In this document: positions 20,022-30,227 of the stretch, one piece after another
How the letters are laid out: the number at the start of each line of letters is the position of its first letter
Position numbering within the stretch: position 1 is the first letter of the stretch
Assembly: GCF_009372215.1 (NCBI RefSeq)
Contig: NZ_LWRV01000082.1
Location: 31,719 to 95,718 of the forward strand
Reading direction: 5' to 3'
Length of the DNA stretch: 64,000 bases
Origin: Acinetobacter portensis
GTDB taxonomy: Bacteria > Pseudomonadota > Gammaproteobacteria > Pseudomonadales > Moraxellaceae
Notes under the pieces: model-generated
Told to the model about the DNA's origin: nothing
Databases searched by the model: none
The model's input: only the letters and a program-made list of their open reading frames with translations
Position numbers and translations under genes: made by a program

Positions 20022-21482
20022 TTGCAAACTTTGCGCGCGTCAAAATGTGGTTTATCAACCGCTCAATTACCTTCTTACATTTTAGATGTTATTGATGCTT
20101 TAACAAAAGCAGGTTATGAAGCCTATATCGTAGGTGGTGGTGTTCGTGACTTAATGTTGGGTCTAAATCCTAAGGATTATGATGCCGTTACGAATGCGAC
20201 CCCCTCACAAATCAAAGATGTTTTTGGTCGTCGTTGCCGTATTATTGGGCGACGCTTTGAACTTGCTCATGTATATTCTGGTCGCGAATTGGTTGAAGTT
20301 GCTACTTTTCGTGCCCCACCAAAGAAAGAAGTGACCTCTGCCGCAGGCATGATTTTACGAGATAATAATTGGGGAACAATCGAAGAGGATTTTGCTCGTC
20401 GCGATTTTTCAATTAATGCGATGTATTATCAGCCACGAAAAGGCATTGTTCTCGATTTTTGTAATGCTGTAGATGATATTAAAAACAAAACTCTTCGTTT
20501 ATTGGGTGATCCAAAAACTCGCTTTGAAGAAGATCCTGTACGTATGTTACGTACATTGCGTTTTGCAGCCAAATTAAACTTCAGTATTGCAGATGAAATT
20601 TTAGACGTTTTCACGCCTGAGTTAACGAACTTATTGCGTGATGTGTCTCCACATCGTTTATATGATGAATCGCAAAAATTATTCACGATGGGGCACTTAA
20701 ATCGTGTGCTTCCAATGTTGATTGATTTTGGCATTTGGCCACAACTGTTTGCCGAGATTCAACCCAAAGTAAATACTTTTATAGAACGTGCTGCAAAAAA
20801 TACAGATCAACGTATTTCTATGGGTAAAACCATCAATCCTGCATTTTTCTATGCTGTGTTGTTGTGGGAACTATTCTTAAAGCGTAGCGAAGTGTATTTA
20901 GCAAAAGGCATAACACCTGCTGAAGCACGTGCACAAGCTGGTTTAGATGTGCTTAAACGTCAAGGCACACGTACCATTATTCCTCGTTTTGCGGAAACGT
21001 TTATTCGTGAAGTTTGGGAAATGCAAACACGTTTGTTGAATCCCAAACCACAACAAATTGCAGCTTTATCTAATCATGCGCGTTTCCGTGCAGGTTTTGA
21101 CTTTTTGTTATTGCGTGAAAAATCAGGTGATACTGAAACTCAAGGCATGGGCATGTGGTGGGATAACTATCAAAACATGACGTCTGACGAAAAAGAACGT
21201 GCGATTAGTCAATATAATCGTCAACGTGCAAAAAGTCGTCGTAAGGCTGTTGTTCAAGAAGATGTTGTTGATACACGTTCAAATTCCCAAGATGAAATTG
21301 AACCTTTAGTGAATGAGCCTGAAACACGTAGCCGTCGTACACGTAAGTCAAAACAACACCAAGAAAACAGAACGCCTGTTGCTTCAACTGTGAATGGTGA
21401 AATTGGTGCAGATCATCCAATTATGAAACGTCGTCGTGTGAAACGTGATTTAACCCAAGTTGTATTTGGACCAACTCAATGA
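20022..21482 (+). CDS. pcnB: Poly(A) polymerase I
   Basis: Adds poly(A) tails to RNA 3' ends, promoting decay. The nucleotidyltransferase core has VGGGVRDLMLG followed by NPKDYDAVTNATPSQI (catalytic Asp pair), then the RNA-binding domain (RRDFSINAMYY, EEDPVRMLRTLRFAAKL). A basic, disordered C-terminal tail of about 90 residues ends the 486-residue protein. The start is a TTG with AGGAG 10 bases upstream. The frame has no ATG before the conserved core. It overlaps folK by four bases. Confidence 0.94.
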   Translation: MQTLRASKCGLSTAQLPSYILDVIDALTKAGYEAYIVGGGVRDLMLGLNPKDYDAVTNATPSQIKDVFGRRCRIIGRRFELAHVYSGRELVEVATFRAPPKKEVTSAAGMILRDNNWGTIEEDFARRDFSINAMYYQPRKGIVLDFCNAVDDIKNKTLRLLGDPKTRFEEDPVRMLRTLRFAAKLNFSIADEILDVFTPELTNLLRDVSPHRLYDESQKLFTMGHLNRVLPMLIDFGIWPQLFAEIQPKVNTFIERAAKNTDQRISMGKTINPAFFYAVLLWELFLKRSEVYLAKGITPAEARAQAGLDVLKRQGTRTIIPRFAETFIREVWEMQTRLLNPKPQQIAALSNHARFRAGFDFLLLREKSGDTETQGMGMWWDNYQNMTSDEKERAISQYNRQRAKSRRKAVVQEDVVDTRSNSQDEIEPLVNEPETRSRRTRKSKQHQENRTPVASTVNGEIGADHPIMKRRRVKRDLTQVVFGPTQ

Positions 21483-21967
21483 GTGTAGTGGCTTATATTG
21501 GTTTGGGTAGCAATTTAGGCGATTCTCGTCAAATTTTGATTGAAGCTGTTCAAAATCTTGCAACTTTGGGAAAAGTGACGACATCTAAATTGTATGAAAG
21601 CCCGCCAATGGGGCCACAAGATCAGCCAAACTATTTAAATGCAGTTGCACGTTTAGAAACGCATTTAGAACCTTTGGTTTTATTAGATGAATTACAACGC
21701 TTTGAAAATGAATCTGGTCGTGTACGTTTACGTCGTTGGGGCGAGCGCACACTCGATTTAGATTTGCTTATTTATGGTCAAGAGAATATTCAAAATGAAC
21801 GTTTAACTGTGCCACATGTTGGCATCCTCGAACGTGATTTTGTAGTAATACCATTGTTAGATTTAGATGCAGAAATGCAACTAAAGGGACATGTGTTAAA
21901 AAATCTGTCTATTTTAGAACATCCTACTGTCACAGTCTTAGATGACGGAGATTGGGCAGGTTTATAA
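21479..21967 (+). CDS. folK: HPPK, folate pathway pyrophosphokinase
   Basis: 6-hydroxymethyl-7,8-dihydropterin pyrophosphokinase, 162 residues. It shows YIGLGSNLGD at the N-terminus, YESPPMGPQDQPNYLNAV in the middle and the Mg-binding RWGERTLDLDLLIYG near residue 90. The ATG overlaps the pcnB stop, the common gammaproteobacterial pcnB-folK arrangement, followed by panB-panC. Confidence 0.97.
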   Translation: MSVVAYIGLGSNLGDSRQILIEAVQNLATLGKVTTSKLYESPPMGPQDQPNYLNAVARLETHLEPLVLLDELQRFENESGRVRLRRWGERTLDLDLLIYGQENIQNERLTVPHVGILERDFVVIPLLDLDAEMQLKGHVLKNLSILEHPTVTVLDDGDWAGL

Positions 21968-22007
21968 TTTAAAACATGTTCTATGCATTTTTTAGAGGAA
22001 CATCTTC

Positions 22008-22817
22008 ATGATTAGTCTCAGCGATTTAAAAAAATTTAAAGCCGATGGACGTAAATTTTCTTGCCTCACTTGCTATGATGCAAGCATGGGAAAAGCGATG
22101 GAAGTTGCTGAAATTGACAGCATTTTAATTGGCGATTCTTTGGGGATGACCATTCAAGGACGTGATTCAACACTTCCTGTGACCATTGAAGATATGGCAT
22201 ATCACACCGCTGCTGTACGTCGTGGTAATAATCATTCGTTTATTATGACTGATTTGCCGTTTATGACTTATGCAACCTTAAATGATGCATTGCTAAGTGC
22301 AAAGACTGTAATGCAGGCTGGCGCGCAAATGGTGAAGCTAGAGGGTGGTGAATGGTTGAGTGAAACGGTTCAAGTTCTAACGCGTAATGGTATTCCTGTT
22401 TGTGTGCATTTAGGTTTAACACCGCAATCTGTACATGTATTGGGTGGTTATAAACTACAAGCACGTACACGTGAAGCAGCAGATAAACTCATTGCCGATT
22501 GTCGCGCGGTGGTTGAAGCTGGCGCAGCATTATTATTACTTGAATGTGTTCCTGCACAATTAGGCAAAGAAATTACTGAACTGTTCCCAGATGTTCCTGT
22601 TATAGGCATTGGGGCAGGTCATGAAACCGATGGGCAGGTTCTAGTTGTACAAGACATGTTAGGTTTAACTTTCGGTCGTGTTGCTAAATTTGTTCGTAAT
22701 TTTATGAAAGAGCAATCAGGGGAAAATGCAATTCTTGATGCGTTCAAAGCGTATCATGTTGCGGTAAAAGAAGGTTCTTTCCCAGCACCTGAGCAAACTT
22801 TCCAAGTAGAGCTGTAA
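22008..22817 (+). CDS. panB: Ketopantoate hydroxymethyltransferase
   Basis: First step of pantothenate synthesis: transfers a hydroxymethyl group from methylene-THF to 2-oxoisovalerate. A 269-residue TIM barrel with [20 protein letters not shown], the Mg ligand region IGDSLGM, and [21 protein letters not shown] precedes the ATG. It lies two bases before panC. Its substrate is also the valine precursor made by the ilv genes earlier in the window. Confidence 0.98.
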   Translation: MISLSDLKKFKADGRKFSCLTCYDASMGKAMEVAEIDSILIGDSLGMTIQGRDSTLPVTIEDMAYHTAAVRRGNNHSFIMTDLPFMTYATLNDALLSAKTVMQAGAQMVKLEGGEWLSETVQVLTRNGIPVCVHLGLTPQSVHVLGGYKLQARTREAADKLIADCRAVVEAGAALLLLECVPAQLGKEITELFPDVPVIGIGAGHETDGQVLVVQDMLGLTFGRVAKFVRNFMKEQSGENAILDAFKAYHVAVKEGSFPAPEQTFQVEL

Positions 22818-22819
22818 AT

Positions 22820-23665
22820 ATGAAAATTGAATCCACTATCCAAGGTCTATCTGAATCGCTTAAAACAGCTCGAACGAATCAGAAAATTATTGGTTTAGTT
22901 CCTACAATGGGGAACTTACACCAAGGGCATTTAAATCTTGTTCGTGAAGCACGTGAAAAGTGCGATATTGTTGTGGTAAGTATTTTTGTTAATCCAATTC
23001 AATTTGGACCAAATGAAGATTACGACAGTTATCCACGTACATTAGAACAAGATAGTAAATTATTGGAAGAAGTGGGTTGCGATTTTATATTTGCACCATC
23101 TGTTGAGCAAATGTATGGCAATCAACCACGTTTAACCAATATTTCAGTTAGTGATATCACTGCCGATTTATGTGGCTTGCAACGTCCAGGTCATTTCGAT
23201 GGTGTTGCCGTTGTGGTAACAAAATTATTTAACATCGTACGTCCTAATTTTGCATTCTTTGGTGAAAAAGATTTCCAGCAGCTTGCTGTTATTCGTCAAT
23301 TTGTACGTGATTTAAATATGCAAATTGAAATTGTGGGTGTTCCAATTGCACGTGCAGAAGATGGCTTAGCACTGAGTTCTCGTAATGGTTATTTATCTGA
23401 AGAAAACCGTCAAATTGCGCCAACAATTCATCAAGCTTTAAAAATAGCAGAGCAAGATTTACAACAAGGTAAAAAATTGGCCGATGTATTGGCAAATATT
23501 GCATCTACATTAACACAAGCTGGTTTTGTTGTGGATTATGTTGAAGCTCGTACGCCAGAACTTCAAAAAATTGAAGAATTTAACCAAAATATTGTGTTGT
23601 TTGTTGCTGCTAAAATTGGGGTAACACGCTTAATTGATAATTTACAGGTTCAGCATAACGCATAA
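22820..23665 (+). CDS. panC: Pantothenate synthetase
   Basis: Joins pantoate and beta-alanine using ATP. 281 residues. The nucleotide-binding [12 protein letters not shown] (HxGH) is near residue 31, [19 protein letters not shown] near residue 150 and the KMSKS-like [11 protein letters not shown] near residue 186. The gene follows panB by two bases, a standard panBC pair. Confidence 0.98.
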   Translation: MKIESTIQGLSESLKTARTNQKIIGLVPTMGNLHQGHLNLVREAREKCDIVVVSIFVNPIQFGPNEDYDSYPRTLEQDSKLLEEVGCDFIFAPSVEQMYGNQPRLTNISVSDITADLCGLQRPGHFDGVAVVVTKLFNIVRPNFAFFGEKDFQQLAVIRQFVRDLNMQIEIVGVPIARAEDGLALSSRNGYLSEENRQIAPTIHQALKIAEQDLQQGKKLADVLANIASTLTQAGFVVDYVEARTPELQKIEEFNQNIVLFVAAKIGVTRLIDNLQVQHNA

Positions 23666-23689
23666 CTTGCTTTTAAAGGACAGCATGCC

Positions 23690-24541
23690 ATGAAGCGTAT
23701 ATTGATCGTTACAGGACAATCAGGTTCAGGGAAATCATCTGCTTTACAGGTGCTTGAAGATTTAGGTTATTACTGTATTGATAATTTACCTTTGGCATTG
23801 CTTCCTGAAATTGTTGCAAAGCTAGACCGTGAAAATAATTTAGAGCAGTTGGCTTTGGGGGTTGATGTTCGAAGTACACGTGCGGATTTACAAGAATTCG
23901 ACTCAGTATTTGAGCAATTACAAAAGCATGGTTCGGTTGATATCATTTATTTAACCACCCAAGATCAAGAAATTATTACACGCTTTAGTGCTTCACGCCG
24001 TCCGCATCCATTATCAAATCGTTTTAATACCTTAACGCAATGTATTGAAGAAGAAAAAACCTTACTTATTCCAATTCAGTTCCGAGCAACAATTCAAATT
24101 GATACGACTGACAAAAGCGTACATGATTTAAAACATATGCTGTTGTCTAGACTGGGACAAACTGATAACTTAATTGTAATTTTGCAATCTTTTGGTTATA
24201 AGCATGGTATACCTTTAGATGCCGATTATGTTTTTGACATGCGTCATTTGCCAAATCCACATTGGGATTTAGAGTTACGTCAGTATTCAGGTTTAGATGA
24301 ACCTGTACAAAAATTCTTGGAATCGAATGGTCAAACAACCGAAATGTTCCAAGATGTTTATAATTTTTTAGATAAATGGTTGCCTGCTTTTTCCGAGGGT
24401 CATCGTCACTACATTACGATCTCTATTGGTTGTACAGGTGGGCAGCATCGTTCAGTTTATATTGTGGATAGACTCAAAAAAGCCCTTGAGGCAAAATGGT
24501 CTATTCAGGTTTTACATAGAGAAATGAAGCACTGGTCATGA
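23690..24541 (+). CDS. rapZ: RNase adapter / nucleotide-binding protein RapZ
   Basis: A P-loop protein (GQSGSGKS at residues 8-15) with the conserved C-terminal domain ([18 protein letters not shown]). In enterobacteria RapZ delivers the GlmZ sRNA to RNase E and so controls glucosamine-6-phosphate synthase. Length 283 residues, E. coli 284. It overlaps the NPr gene by four bases, the usual rapZ-ptsO pairing, although the rpoN-hpf-ptsN genes normally upstream are absent here. Confidence 0.95.
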   Translation: MKRILIVTGQSGSGKSSALQVLEDLGYYCIDNLPLALLPEIVAKLDRENNLEQLALGVDVRSTRADLQEFDSVFEQLQKHGSVDIIYLTTQDQEIITRFSASRRPHPLSNRFNTLTQCIEEEKTLLIPIQFRATIQIDTTDKSVHDLKHMLLSRLGQTDNLIVILQSFGYKHGIPLDADYVFDMRHLPNPHWDLELRQYSGLDEPVQKFLESNGQTTEMFQDVYNFLDKWLPAFSEGHRHYITISIGCTGGQHRSVYIVDRLKKALEAKWSIQVLHREMKHWS

Positions 24542-24807
24542 TTGACACAACTGTTGACGTAATTAATAAACTAGGGTTACATGCGCGTGCGTCTGGAAAA
24601 CTCATTGAAGTCACTACTAAATTTCGTTCATCTATTCAAATAGGGAAAGATGGTAAACTAGTAGACGCTAAAAATATTATGTCTTTACTTATGCTAGGTG
24701 CAGGTAAAGGCACAACTCTACGCTTAGTGATTGAAGGTGCAGATGAAGAAAAAGCTTTATCTGAGATTCAAGCACTGTTTGCGGCAAAATTTTACGAGGC
24801 AGATTAA
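24538..24807 (+). CDS. ptsO: HPr-family phosphocarrier NPr (nitrogen PTS)
   Basis: An 89-residue phosphocarrier. The phosphorylated histidine lies in [12 protein letters not shown] (about residue 16), and the second conserved site in KNIMSLLML. No sugar PTS genes are nearby and the gene sits after rapZ, so it is NPr of the nitrogen PTS (PtsP-NPr-PtsN). In A. baumannii, NPr is linked to the GigA/GigB stress pathway, and a matching pair is present at 61233-62832. It is translationally coupled to rapZ (ATGA) and lies two bases before darP. Confidence 0.9.
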   Translation: MIDTTVDVINKLGLHARASGKLIEVTTKFRSSIQIGKDGKLVDAKNIMSLLMLGAGKGTTLRLVIEGADEEKALSEIQALFAAKFYEAD

Positions 24808-24809
24808 TC

Positions 24810-25343
24810 GTGGCACGTCGATCGCAACGTTTTACTGAAGATGACTTTGAATCTTTAGAAGGGCGTGCAAGCAAAACCGAACAAAAGAAAGCAGTTCAAC
24901 GCATGGCTGCTTTAGGTGAACAATTAGCAGAATTGAGCGCCAAACAAATTAAGAATCTTCCTGTGGAAGAGCGTTTAATTGAAGCTTTGGAAGATGTGAA
25001 ACTCATTACTTCAGGTGAGGCACGTCGTCGTCAATTTCTACGCATTGGTAAATTGTTGCGTAATGAAGATGAAACCGTCATTTTATCTTACTTAACGCCA
25101 AAACAAGGTGCAAAGAAAACAGCTCAACTCAATCGTTGGGTAGATCGTATGGTTGTTCAAGGAGAACCTGCGATTAAAGAGTTTATGAAAGCGCATAATG
25201 CTGCTGAACATCATCCAATTCGCCAACATATATTGCGTATTAATCGTGATATTTCGAAACAATTACCTGAAGAAGAAATTGCAGCTGCTAAGTTGAAATT
25301 GTTTAACTACATTCAACAAGTTGCTTTAATTTCAGATAACTAA
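24810..25343 (+). CDS. darP: Ribosome-associated protein DarP (YjgA)
   Basis: A 177-residue, highly charged helical protein of the DUF615 family that assists late 50S subunit assembly. Features are the basic N-terminus with DDFESLEGRASKTEQKKAVQ, the central SGEARRRQFLRIGKLLR and the C-terminal LRINRDISKQLPEE. It starts at a GTG two bases after the NPr stop. A bidirectional terminator follows. Confidence 0.92.
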   Translation: MARRSQRFTEDDFESLEGRASKTEQKKAVQRMAALGEQLAELSAKQIKNLPVEERLIEALEDVKLITSGEARRRQFLRIGKLLRNEDETVILSYLTPKQGAKKTAQLNRWVDRMVVQGEPAIKEFMKAHNAAEHHPIRQHILRINRDISKQLPEEEIAAAKLKLFNYIQQVALISDN

Positions 25344-25364
25344 ATTTTAGTTATTTTCTATGTT

Positions 25365-25393
25365 AAAAAAGCGACCTTTGAGGTCGCTTTTTT
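25365..25393. terminator. Bidirectional terminator between darP and the acyl-CoA synthetase
   Basis: AAAAAAGCGACCT pairs with AGGTCGCTTTTTT around a TTG loop. It serves both convergent genes. Confidence 0.93.
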
Positions 25394-25426
25394 ATTGGGT
25401 TTAAAATTCACATTAGTAAATGTAAA

Positions 25427-27067
25427 TTAATCAAATTTACCTGTAGCACGTTCTTTTGCCCATTCACGAAGTACAAATTTTTGTAATTTACCTGTCGATG
25501 TCTTTGGGATTTCAGTAATAACGACATCTTTAGGAACCTTAAAGCGTGCTAAATGTTCTTTGCAATACGCGATAATTTCTTCAGGCGTTGCCGTTTTTCC
25601 AACTTTTAATTCAATAAATGCACACGGAACCTCTTGCCAAATTGGGTCGGGTTTCGCTACAACAGCAGCAGTTAAAATTGCAGGATGCTGATATAGCACT
25701 TCCTCAACTTCAAGTGATGAAATATTTTCACCGCCTGAAATAATCACATCTTTAGATCTATCGGTAATTTTTGCATAGCCATCGGGTTGGCAAACAGCTA
25801 AATCACCCGTATGGAACCATCCACCTGCAAATGCTTCTGCTGTTGCTTCGGCATTTTTTAAATAACCCTTCATCACAATATTGCCGCGGAACATAATTTC
25901 ACCCATTGTTGTTCCATCGTTGGGAACGGGTTGCATGGTTTCAGGATCTAAAACTTTCATGCCATCTTGTAACGGATATGGAACACCTTGGCGAGAATGT
26001 AGTTGAGCTTGTTCTTGAATGGAAAGATCAGACCAACCTGCCTGTGATGCACACAGTGCAGATGGGCCATAAGTTTCAGTTAAGCCATAAACATGTGTAA
26101 CGTTGATGCCAATATTTCGCATACCTTCAATAATTGCCGCAGGAGGGGCTGCACCTGCCACCATCACTTCTACGCGATGTTCAATTTTAATTTTATGTTC
26201 ATCGGGTGCATTAATAAGCATAGATAAAACAATGGGCGCACCACAGAAATAATCGACACGATGTGTATCAATGAGTTTGTAGATAAGTTCAGGATCAATT
26301 TTACGTAAGCAAATATTGGTTCCACCATTTGCCGCAATTGTCCAAGCAAAACACCAACCATTACAGTGGAAAAGTGGAAGTGTCCAAAGATAGGTTGCAC
26401 GTGGCGTCATACCGCAGGCAATAATATTACTTGCTGCGTTGATATAAGCTCCACGGTGATGATAAACAACACCTTTAGGATTACCCGTTGTGCCTGATGT
26501 GTAGTTTAGGCTAATGGCATCCCATTCATCTTGTGGTAAGTGCCATTCAAAGTTTTCATCACCTTGAGTAAGCCATGCTTCATATTCAATTTGCCCAATG
26601 CTTTGACTTTCACCATCAAATTCAACATCTGCAACATCAATAATATAAATTTCTTGGGATATCAGCGCTAAAGCTTCTTTTGCGATATTGGCAAATTCAG
26701 GATCGATCAATAAAACTTTAGATTCTGCATGTTCAAGCATAAATGCCAATGTTTTTGCATCTAAACGCGTATTGAGTGTGTTTAAAACAGCACCTGCCAT
26801 TGGAACTGCAAAATGCGCTTCGATCATGGCAGGAATATTAGGAAGTAAAACTGAAACGGTATCGTTTTTACCTACACCTAAATTTTGAAGCTGATGTGCG
26901 AATTGGCGGCAACGTTTATATGTATCGCGCCAAGAAATGTGTCTAGAACCGTGAATAATGGCATCTTGGTTAGGATAGATATAGGCTGCACGTTCTAAAT
27001 AGCGTAGAGGCGAAAGTGCAACAAAATTTGCAGGTGTACGTGGCAATTGATCATATGCGCTAACCAT
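25427..27067 (-). CDS. AMP-forming fatty acyl-CoA synthetase
   Basis: A 546-residue ANL-superfamily enzyme that activates fatty acids through an acyl-adenylate. The P-loop is LNYTSGTTGNPKGVVYHHRGAY, followed by HVYGLTETYGPS, WFHTGDLA and the C-terminal catalytic lysine in IPKTSTGKLQK. Size and motifs fit the medium/long-chain class (AlkK/FadD-like), but the chain-length preference cannot be read from sequence. It is a single gene on the minus strand, divergent from the glycosyltransferase operon and convergent with darP. Confidence 0.88.
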   Translation of the reverse strand: MVSAYDQLPRTPANFVALSPLRYLERAAYIYPNQDAIIHGSRHISWRDTYKRCRQFAHQLQNLGVGKNDTVSVLLPNIPAMIEAHFAVPMAGAVLNTLNTRLDAKTLAFMLEHAESKVLLIDPEFANIAKEALALISQEIYIIDVADVEFDGESQSIGQIEYEAWLTQGDENFEWHLPQDEWDAISLNYTSGTTGNPKGVVYHHRGAYINAASNIIACGMTPRATYLWTLPLFHCNGWCFAWTIAANGGTNICLRKIDPELIYKLIDTHRVDYFCGAPIVLSMLINAPDEHKIKIEHRVEVMVAGAAPPAAIIEGMRNIGINVTHVYGLTETYGPSALCASQAGWSDLSIQEQAQLHSRQGVPYPLQDGMKVLDPETMQPVPNDGTTMGEIMFRGNIVMKGYLKNAEATAEAFAGGWFHTGDLAVCQPDGYAKITDRSKDVIISGGENISSLEVEEVLYQHPAILTAAVVAKPDPIWQEVPCAFIELKVGKTATPEEIIAYCKEHLARFKVPKDVVITEIPKTSTGKLQKFVLREWAKERATGKFD

Positions 27068-27351
27068 TATTATTACTCCATGTAATTTAATTATTTCCCC
27101 ATGCTTTGAAGATATGCATTTTTAAGGATAATTTCCTTTATTCTTTGGTCGAGTATTTACTCTAATAGTGGGAATTTAATTAATGATCAAATTTGAAAGA
27201 GAAATGGAAAGCTGGAATTGAACAAAGATCAAAATTTTATGTCTTAAATATGATGATGATATGGTTTTTTGTTTAAGTATTTTTATGATTGGAATCTTTT
27301 ATCATCAATCAGCTTGTATAATGTTTTTTAAAAATTAGCAGCAATTTAGTC

Positions 27352-28830
27352 ATGTTAGAAAAAATAAGTTTTGAAAAAAAGTTCATCTTAGTTTTAATTA
27401 TATATTTTTTATTTTGGATGGTTATTCCACCTGTATTCTCTTCAAGCTTTCCTTTAGATGTGCCAGAAGGCATTTATTGGGGGAAAGAGTTTCAACTTGG
27501 ATATTATAAACATCCTCCATTTTCTTCATGGATTTTATATAGTTTCTATGCTGTTTTTGGTGTATTTGGTCCATATATTCTCAGTCAAATTTGTATTTCT
27601 TTAACGATCTTTTTTGTCTATTTACTCGGAAAAAACATCGTTTCTAAAGAAAAAGCATTTTATTCAGGAGTATTTGTACTTTCGATTTTTTATTACACAT
27701 GGCCTTCAATTGAGTTCAATCATAATGTTGCTCAAATGCCAATTTGGGCGGGCTTAATTTATGTATTTTATTTAGCACTGAAAAAAAATACATGGAGTGC
27801 ATGGTTAATATTTGGTGTAGTTACTGGTATTGGTATGCTCACCAAATATTCGGTTGCAATTTTAGTCTTCGCAATCGTTTTATTTTCTTTGTTAACGTCA
27901 TATAGACGATTATGGTTGACGGCTAAACCATGGGTTGCTGTTGTAGTTGCACTCGCGCTTTTTAGTCCGCATGTTTGGTGGTTGTATCAACACGATTGGT
28001 TAACTTTTACATATATTCAGTCACGCTCACATGAAGATGGTGGCGGTGTAAATCATTTAGCTGCATTTAAGTATTTGGCATCTCAAATCGTGAATTGCCT
28101 ACCTTTACTTTTAATTTTGCTTTGCAATAAAAGTTTATCTTTTAAATTTAGAAATATTAAAATAGACGATAGAAACTTCTTGTTTTTTATTGGGATCTTT
28201 CCTGGCTTGTTTTTATTTCTACTAGGCTTAGTTTCTGGGGCAAATATTCGAGATATGTGGGCGTCTCCTATGTGGAGTCTTGTTGGCTTAATTTTGGTTG
28301 CAATGATTCCCGAAAATATCTTTCAAAACCATAAAAAAGGTTTGGCTAAAGGTTTAGTCATTTGGTTGTTTATTATTAGCGTATTAATGGCTTGTTATAT
28401 TCAGTTTGGTGGTCAACTCCGTCATAAGCCATCTCGAATGGATTGGCCTCAGCAAGAATTGAGTTTGAAAGCAGAGCAAGAGTGGAAGCAAATAAGCCAT
28501 TGTCAGCTAGATAATATTGGTGGAGATAACTGGCTTGCAATTCTTGTTGCAACTAAAATGAATCAAATGCCTTCAGTGATGATGGATACGTCAGCAGCGT
28601 ATTCACCATGGATGAATTTACAACGTTTGGAACAAAAGGGGAGTTTTATGCTTTGGGAAAAAGATCAAAAGCCAATACTTCCATATGTTTCCGACTTAGA
28701 AAAAAATGATCAATTGGTTATTTATCATGGTGAGTGGCAAATCACTTGGGCTAAAGTACCCAATAAACAACCTTTAATTATTCAGTGGCAAGCCTTTGTG
28801 CCGAAATCATGCATTCAACCAAAAGAATAG
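27352..28830 (+). CDS. ArnT-like GT39 lipid glycosyltransferase
   Basis: A 492-residue integral membrane glycosyltransferase with about 10-12 transmembrane helices. The first periplasmic loop carries the acidic PEGIYWGKEFQLGYYKHPP, typical of the PMT/ArnT family that moves a sugar from a polyprenyl phosphate to lipid A or protein. It begins a tightly packed operon with a GT2 enzyme, GtrA and a YdjC deacetylase. That set matches the Francisella FlmK/FlmF2/NaxD pathway adding galactosamine to lipid A, so this gene is the probable final transferase (FlmK role). I see no clear PmrA site upstream. Confidence 0.78.
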   Translation: MLEKISFEKKFILVLIIYFLFWMVIPPVFSSSFPLDVPEGIYWGKEFQLGYYKHPPFSSWILYSFYAVFGVFGPYILSQICISLTIFFVYLLGKNIVSKEKAFYSGVFVLSIFYYTWPSIEFNHNVAQMPIWAGLIYVFYLALKKNTWSAWLIFGVVTGIGMLTKYSVAILVFAIVLFSLLTSYRRLWLTAKPWVAVVVALALFSPHVWWLYQHDWLTFTYIQSRSHEDGGGVNHLAAFKYLASQIVNCLPLLLILLCNKSLSFKFRNIKIDDRNFLFFIGIFPGLFLFLLGLVSGANIRDMWASPMWSLVGLILVAMIPENIFQNHKKGLAKGLVIWLFIISVLMACYIQFGGQLRHKPSRMDWPQQELSLKAEQEWKQISHCQLDNIGGDNWLAILVATKMNQMPSVMMDTSAAYSPWMNLQRLEQKGSFMLWEKDQKPILPYVSDLEKNDQLVIYHGEWQITWAKVPNKQPLIIQWQAFVPKSCIQPKE

Positions 28831-28839
28831 ACTGATCTT

Positions 28840-29829
28840 ATGCTTACGAAAAATAATGATGTTTTAGATAATCGGGGAATAGAGTTATCTATTATTTTAC
28901 CTGCATACAATGATGCGAAAAATGTAGATCTTCTTTTACCGTTGCTTTTTACAATGCTTGCAAAGAAGCAAGTAAATTGTGAAATTATTCTTGTTGATGA
29001 TGGTGGTAAAGATAATTTATATGAAGTTTATGAGAAACATCTAAATCTTACACCCATCAATATCGAATTTAATTTAATTCAGTTTTCTCGAAATTTTGGT
29101 AAGGAAGCTGCTTTAAGCGCGGGGCTAAAAGAGTCACAAGGTAAGCTTGTCGCAATGATGGACTCAGATGGTCAACATCCATTATCTGTACTCGAAGAAA
29201 TGCTTGAAGCAATTCAGAACCCTGCAATAGATATGGTGGCGGCAGTTCAAGAAACGCGTGAGCATGAAAATATTCTTCTCAAGCTTTATAAACATGTTTT
29301 TTATCGTTTTATGCAAGATTCTCAACGCTATAAGCTTGAACCTCACGCAGGAGATTTTCGAGTAATGAAGCGAAAAGTGGTCGATTCACTTCTCGCTTTA
29401 CCAGAACGCCAAAGATTTATGAAAGGCTTATATTCTTGGGTTGGGTTTAAAACTTTATATTTGCCATTTCAAGCACAAGAGCGCTTAGAGGGTACAAGCT
29501 CATTTAACTTTAGTGGTTTATTTGAGCTAGCAGTCATTGGGGTAACTTCATTTTCATTGAAACCTTTACGTTGGATTACTCGTATGGGGTTCTTGGTGTC
29601 TGTGATCGCAATTTTATATGGTCTCTTTATTATTGGAGATACCTTATTTTTTGGTAAAGATTTGAAAGGTTGGCCAACACTTGCTGTCGGTATTATGTTT
29701 TCAGCAGGTTTACAACTGATTTGCCTAGGTGTGATTGGTGAATATATTGGTCGTATTTATGATGAAGTCAAACAAAGACCGTTATACATAGTGGATAAAA
29801 AATGGAACAACAAAAAGCAAGATCAGTAA
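28840..29829 (+). CDS. GT2 polyprenyl-phosphate glycosyltransferase (ArnC/GtrB/FlmF2-like)
   Basis: A 329-residue membrane-bound GT2 enzyme. The N-terminal GT-A domain has SIILPAYNDAKNVDLLL, LVDDGGKDN and the DxD-containing MMDSDGQHP. Two C-terminal transmembrane helices (about residues 230-305) tether it to the membrane. Such enzymes load a sugar onto undecaprenyl phosphate on the cytoplasmic face. In this context the sugar is probably GalNAc. It follows the ArnT-like gene by nine bases and overlaps gtrA by 28. Confidence 0.85.
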   Translation: MLTKNNDVLDNRGIELSIILPAYNDAKNVDLLLPLLFTMLAKKQVNCEIILVDDGGKDNLYEVYEKHLNLTPINIEFNLIQFSRNFGKEAALSAGLKESQGKLVAMMDSDGQHPLSVLEEMLEAIQNPAIDMVAAVQETREHENILLKLYKHVFYRFMQDSQRYKLEPHAGDFRVMKRKVVDSLLALPERQRFMKGLYSWVGFKTLYLPFQAQERLEGTSSFNFSGLFELAVIGVTSFSLKPLRWITRMGFLVSVIAILYGLFIIGDTLFFGKDLKGWPTLAVGIMFSAGLQLICLGVIGEYIGRIYDEVKQRPLYIVDKKWNNKKQDQ

Positions 29830-30227
29830 ACCTGCAAAAACAAGGTTTATTCTTCTTCATTGTAGGAAGCTTAACGGCGCTAGTACATTTTCTATCGCTG
29901 ATATTCTTTGTCCAAGTTTTAAATATCCATCCGAATTTTGCTAATTTTTTTGCTTTTTTAATTGCGTTTATTTTTGGATTTACAGGGCATTTTAATTTTA
30001 CTTTCCGTTCACAAAGTCAAAAAAGTGAATGGAAATTAAAGCTTGGAAAATGGTTTGCAAGTTCTGTGTTTGGTTTTGCACTAAATCAAGCAATGTTCGC
30101 GTCTGGAATCTATCTGTTAGGTGAAAAGTACTACATTTTTATTTGGATTGTTGCGACGGCTCTTGTGACCGTTTGTACATTTCTACTTGCTAAGTTTTGG
30201 GCATTTCAAGCGAAGAGTAATTCATGA
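29802..30227 (+). CDS. GtrA-family membrane protein, probable lipid-linked sugar flippase
   Basis: A 141-residue protein with four predicted transmembrane helices and the GtrA-family signature (FFIVGSLTALVHFLSL, FGFTGHFNFTFRS, LLAKFWAFQ). GtrA proteins are thought to flip the polyprenyl-phosphate sugar made by the GtrB/ArnC-type partner encoded just upstream. The gene starts inside the GT2 gene (28-base overlap) and overlaps the deacetylase gene by four bases, so all are translated together. Confidence 0.85.
   Translation: MEQQKARSVNLQKQGLFFFIVGSLTALVHFLSLIFFVQVLNIHPNFANFFAFLIAFIFGFTGHFNFTFRSQSQKSEWKLKLGKWFASSVFGFALNQAMFASGIYLLGEKYYIFIWIVATALVTVCTFLLAKFWAFQAKSNS

Noticed and set aside
19900..20085. 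61-codon open frame between the ComEA-like gene and pcnB
   Set aside because: It overlaps the pcnB start region in another frame, has a Trp/Cys/Ile-rich composition unlike real proteins and lacks a ribosome binding site. The stretch is better explained as the pcnB leader.
27068..27351. PmrA binding site upstream of the lipid A cluster
   Set aside because: Several TTTAA/TTAAA strings occur, but this region is so AT-rich that they are expected by chance, and no properly spaced pair stands out.
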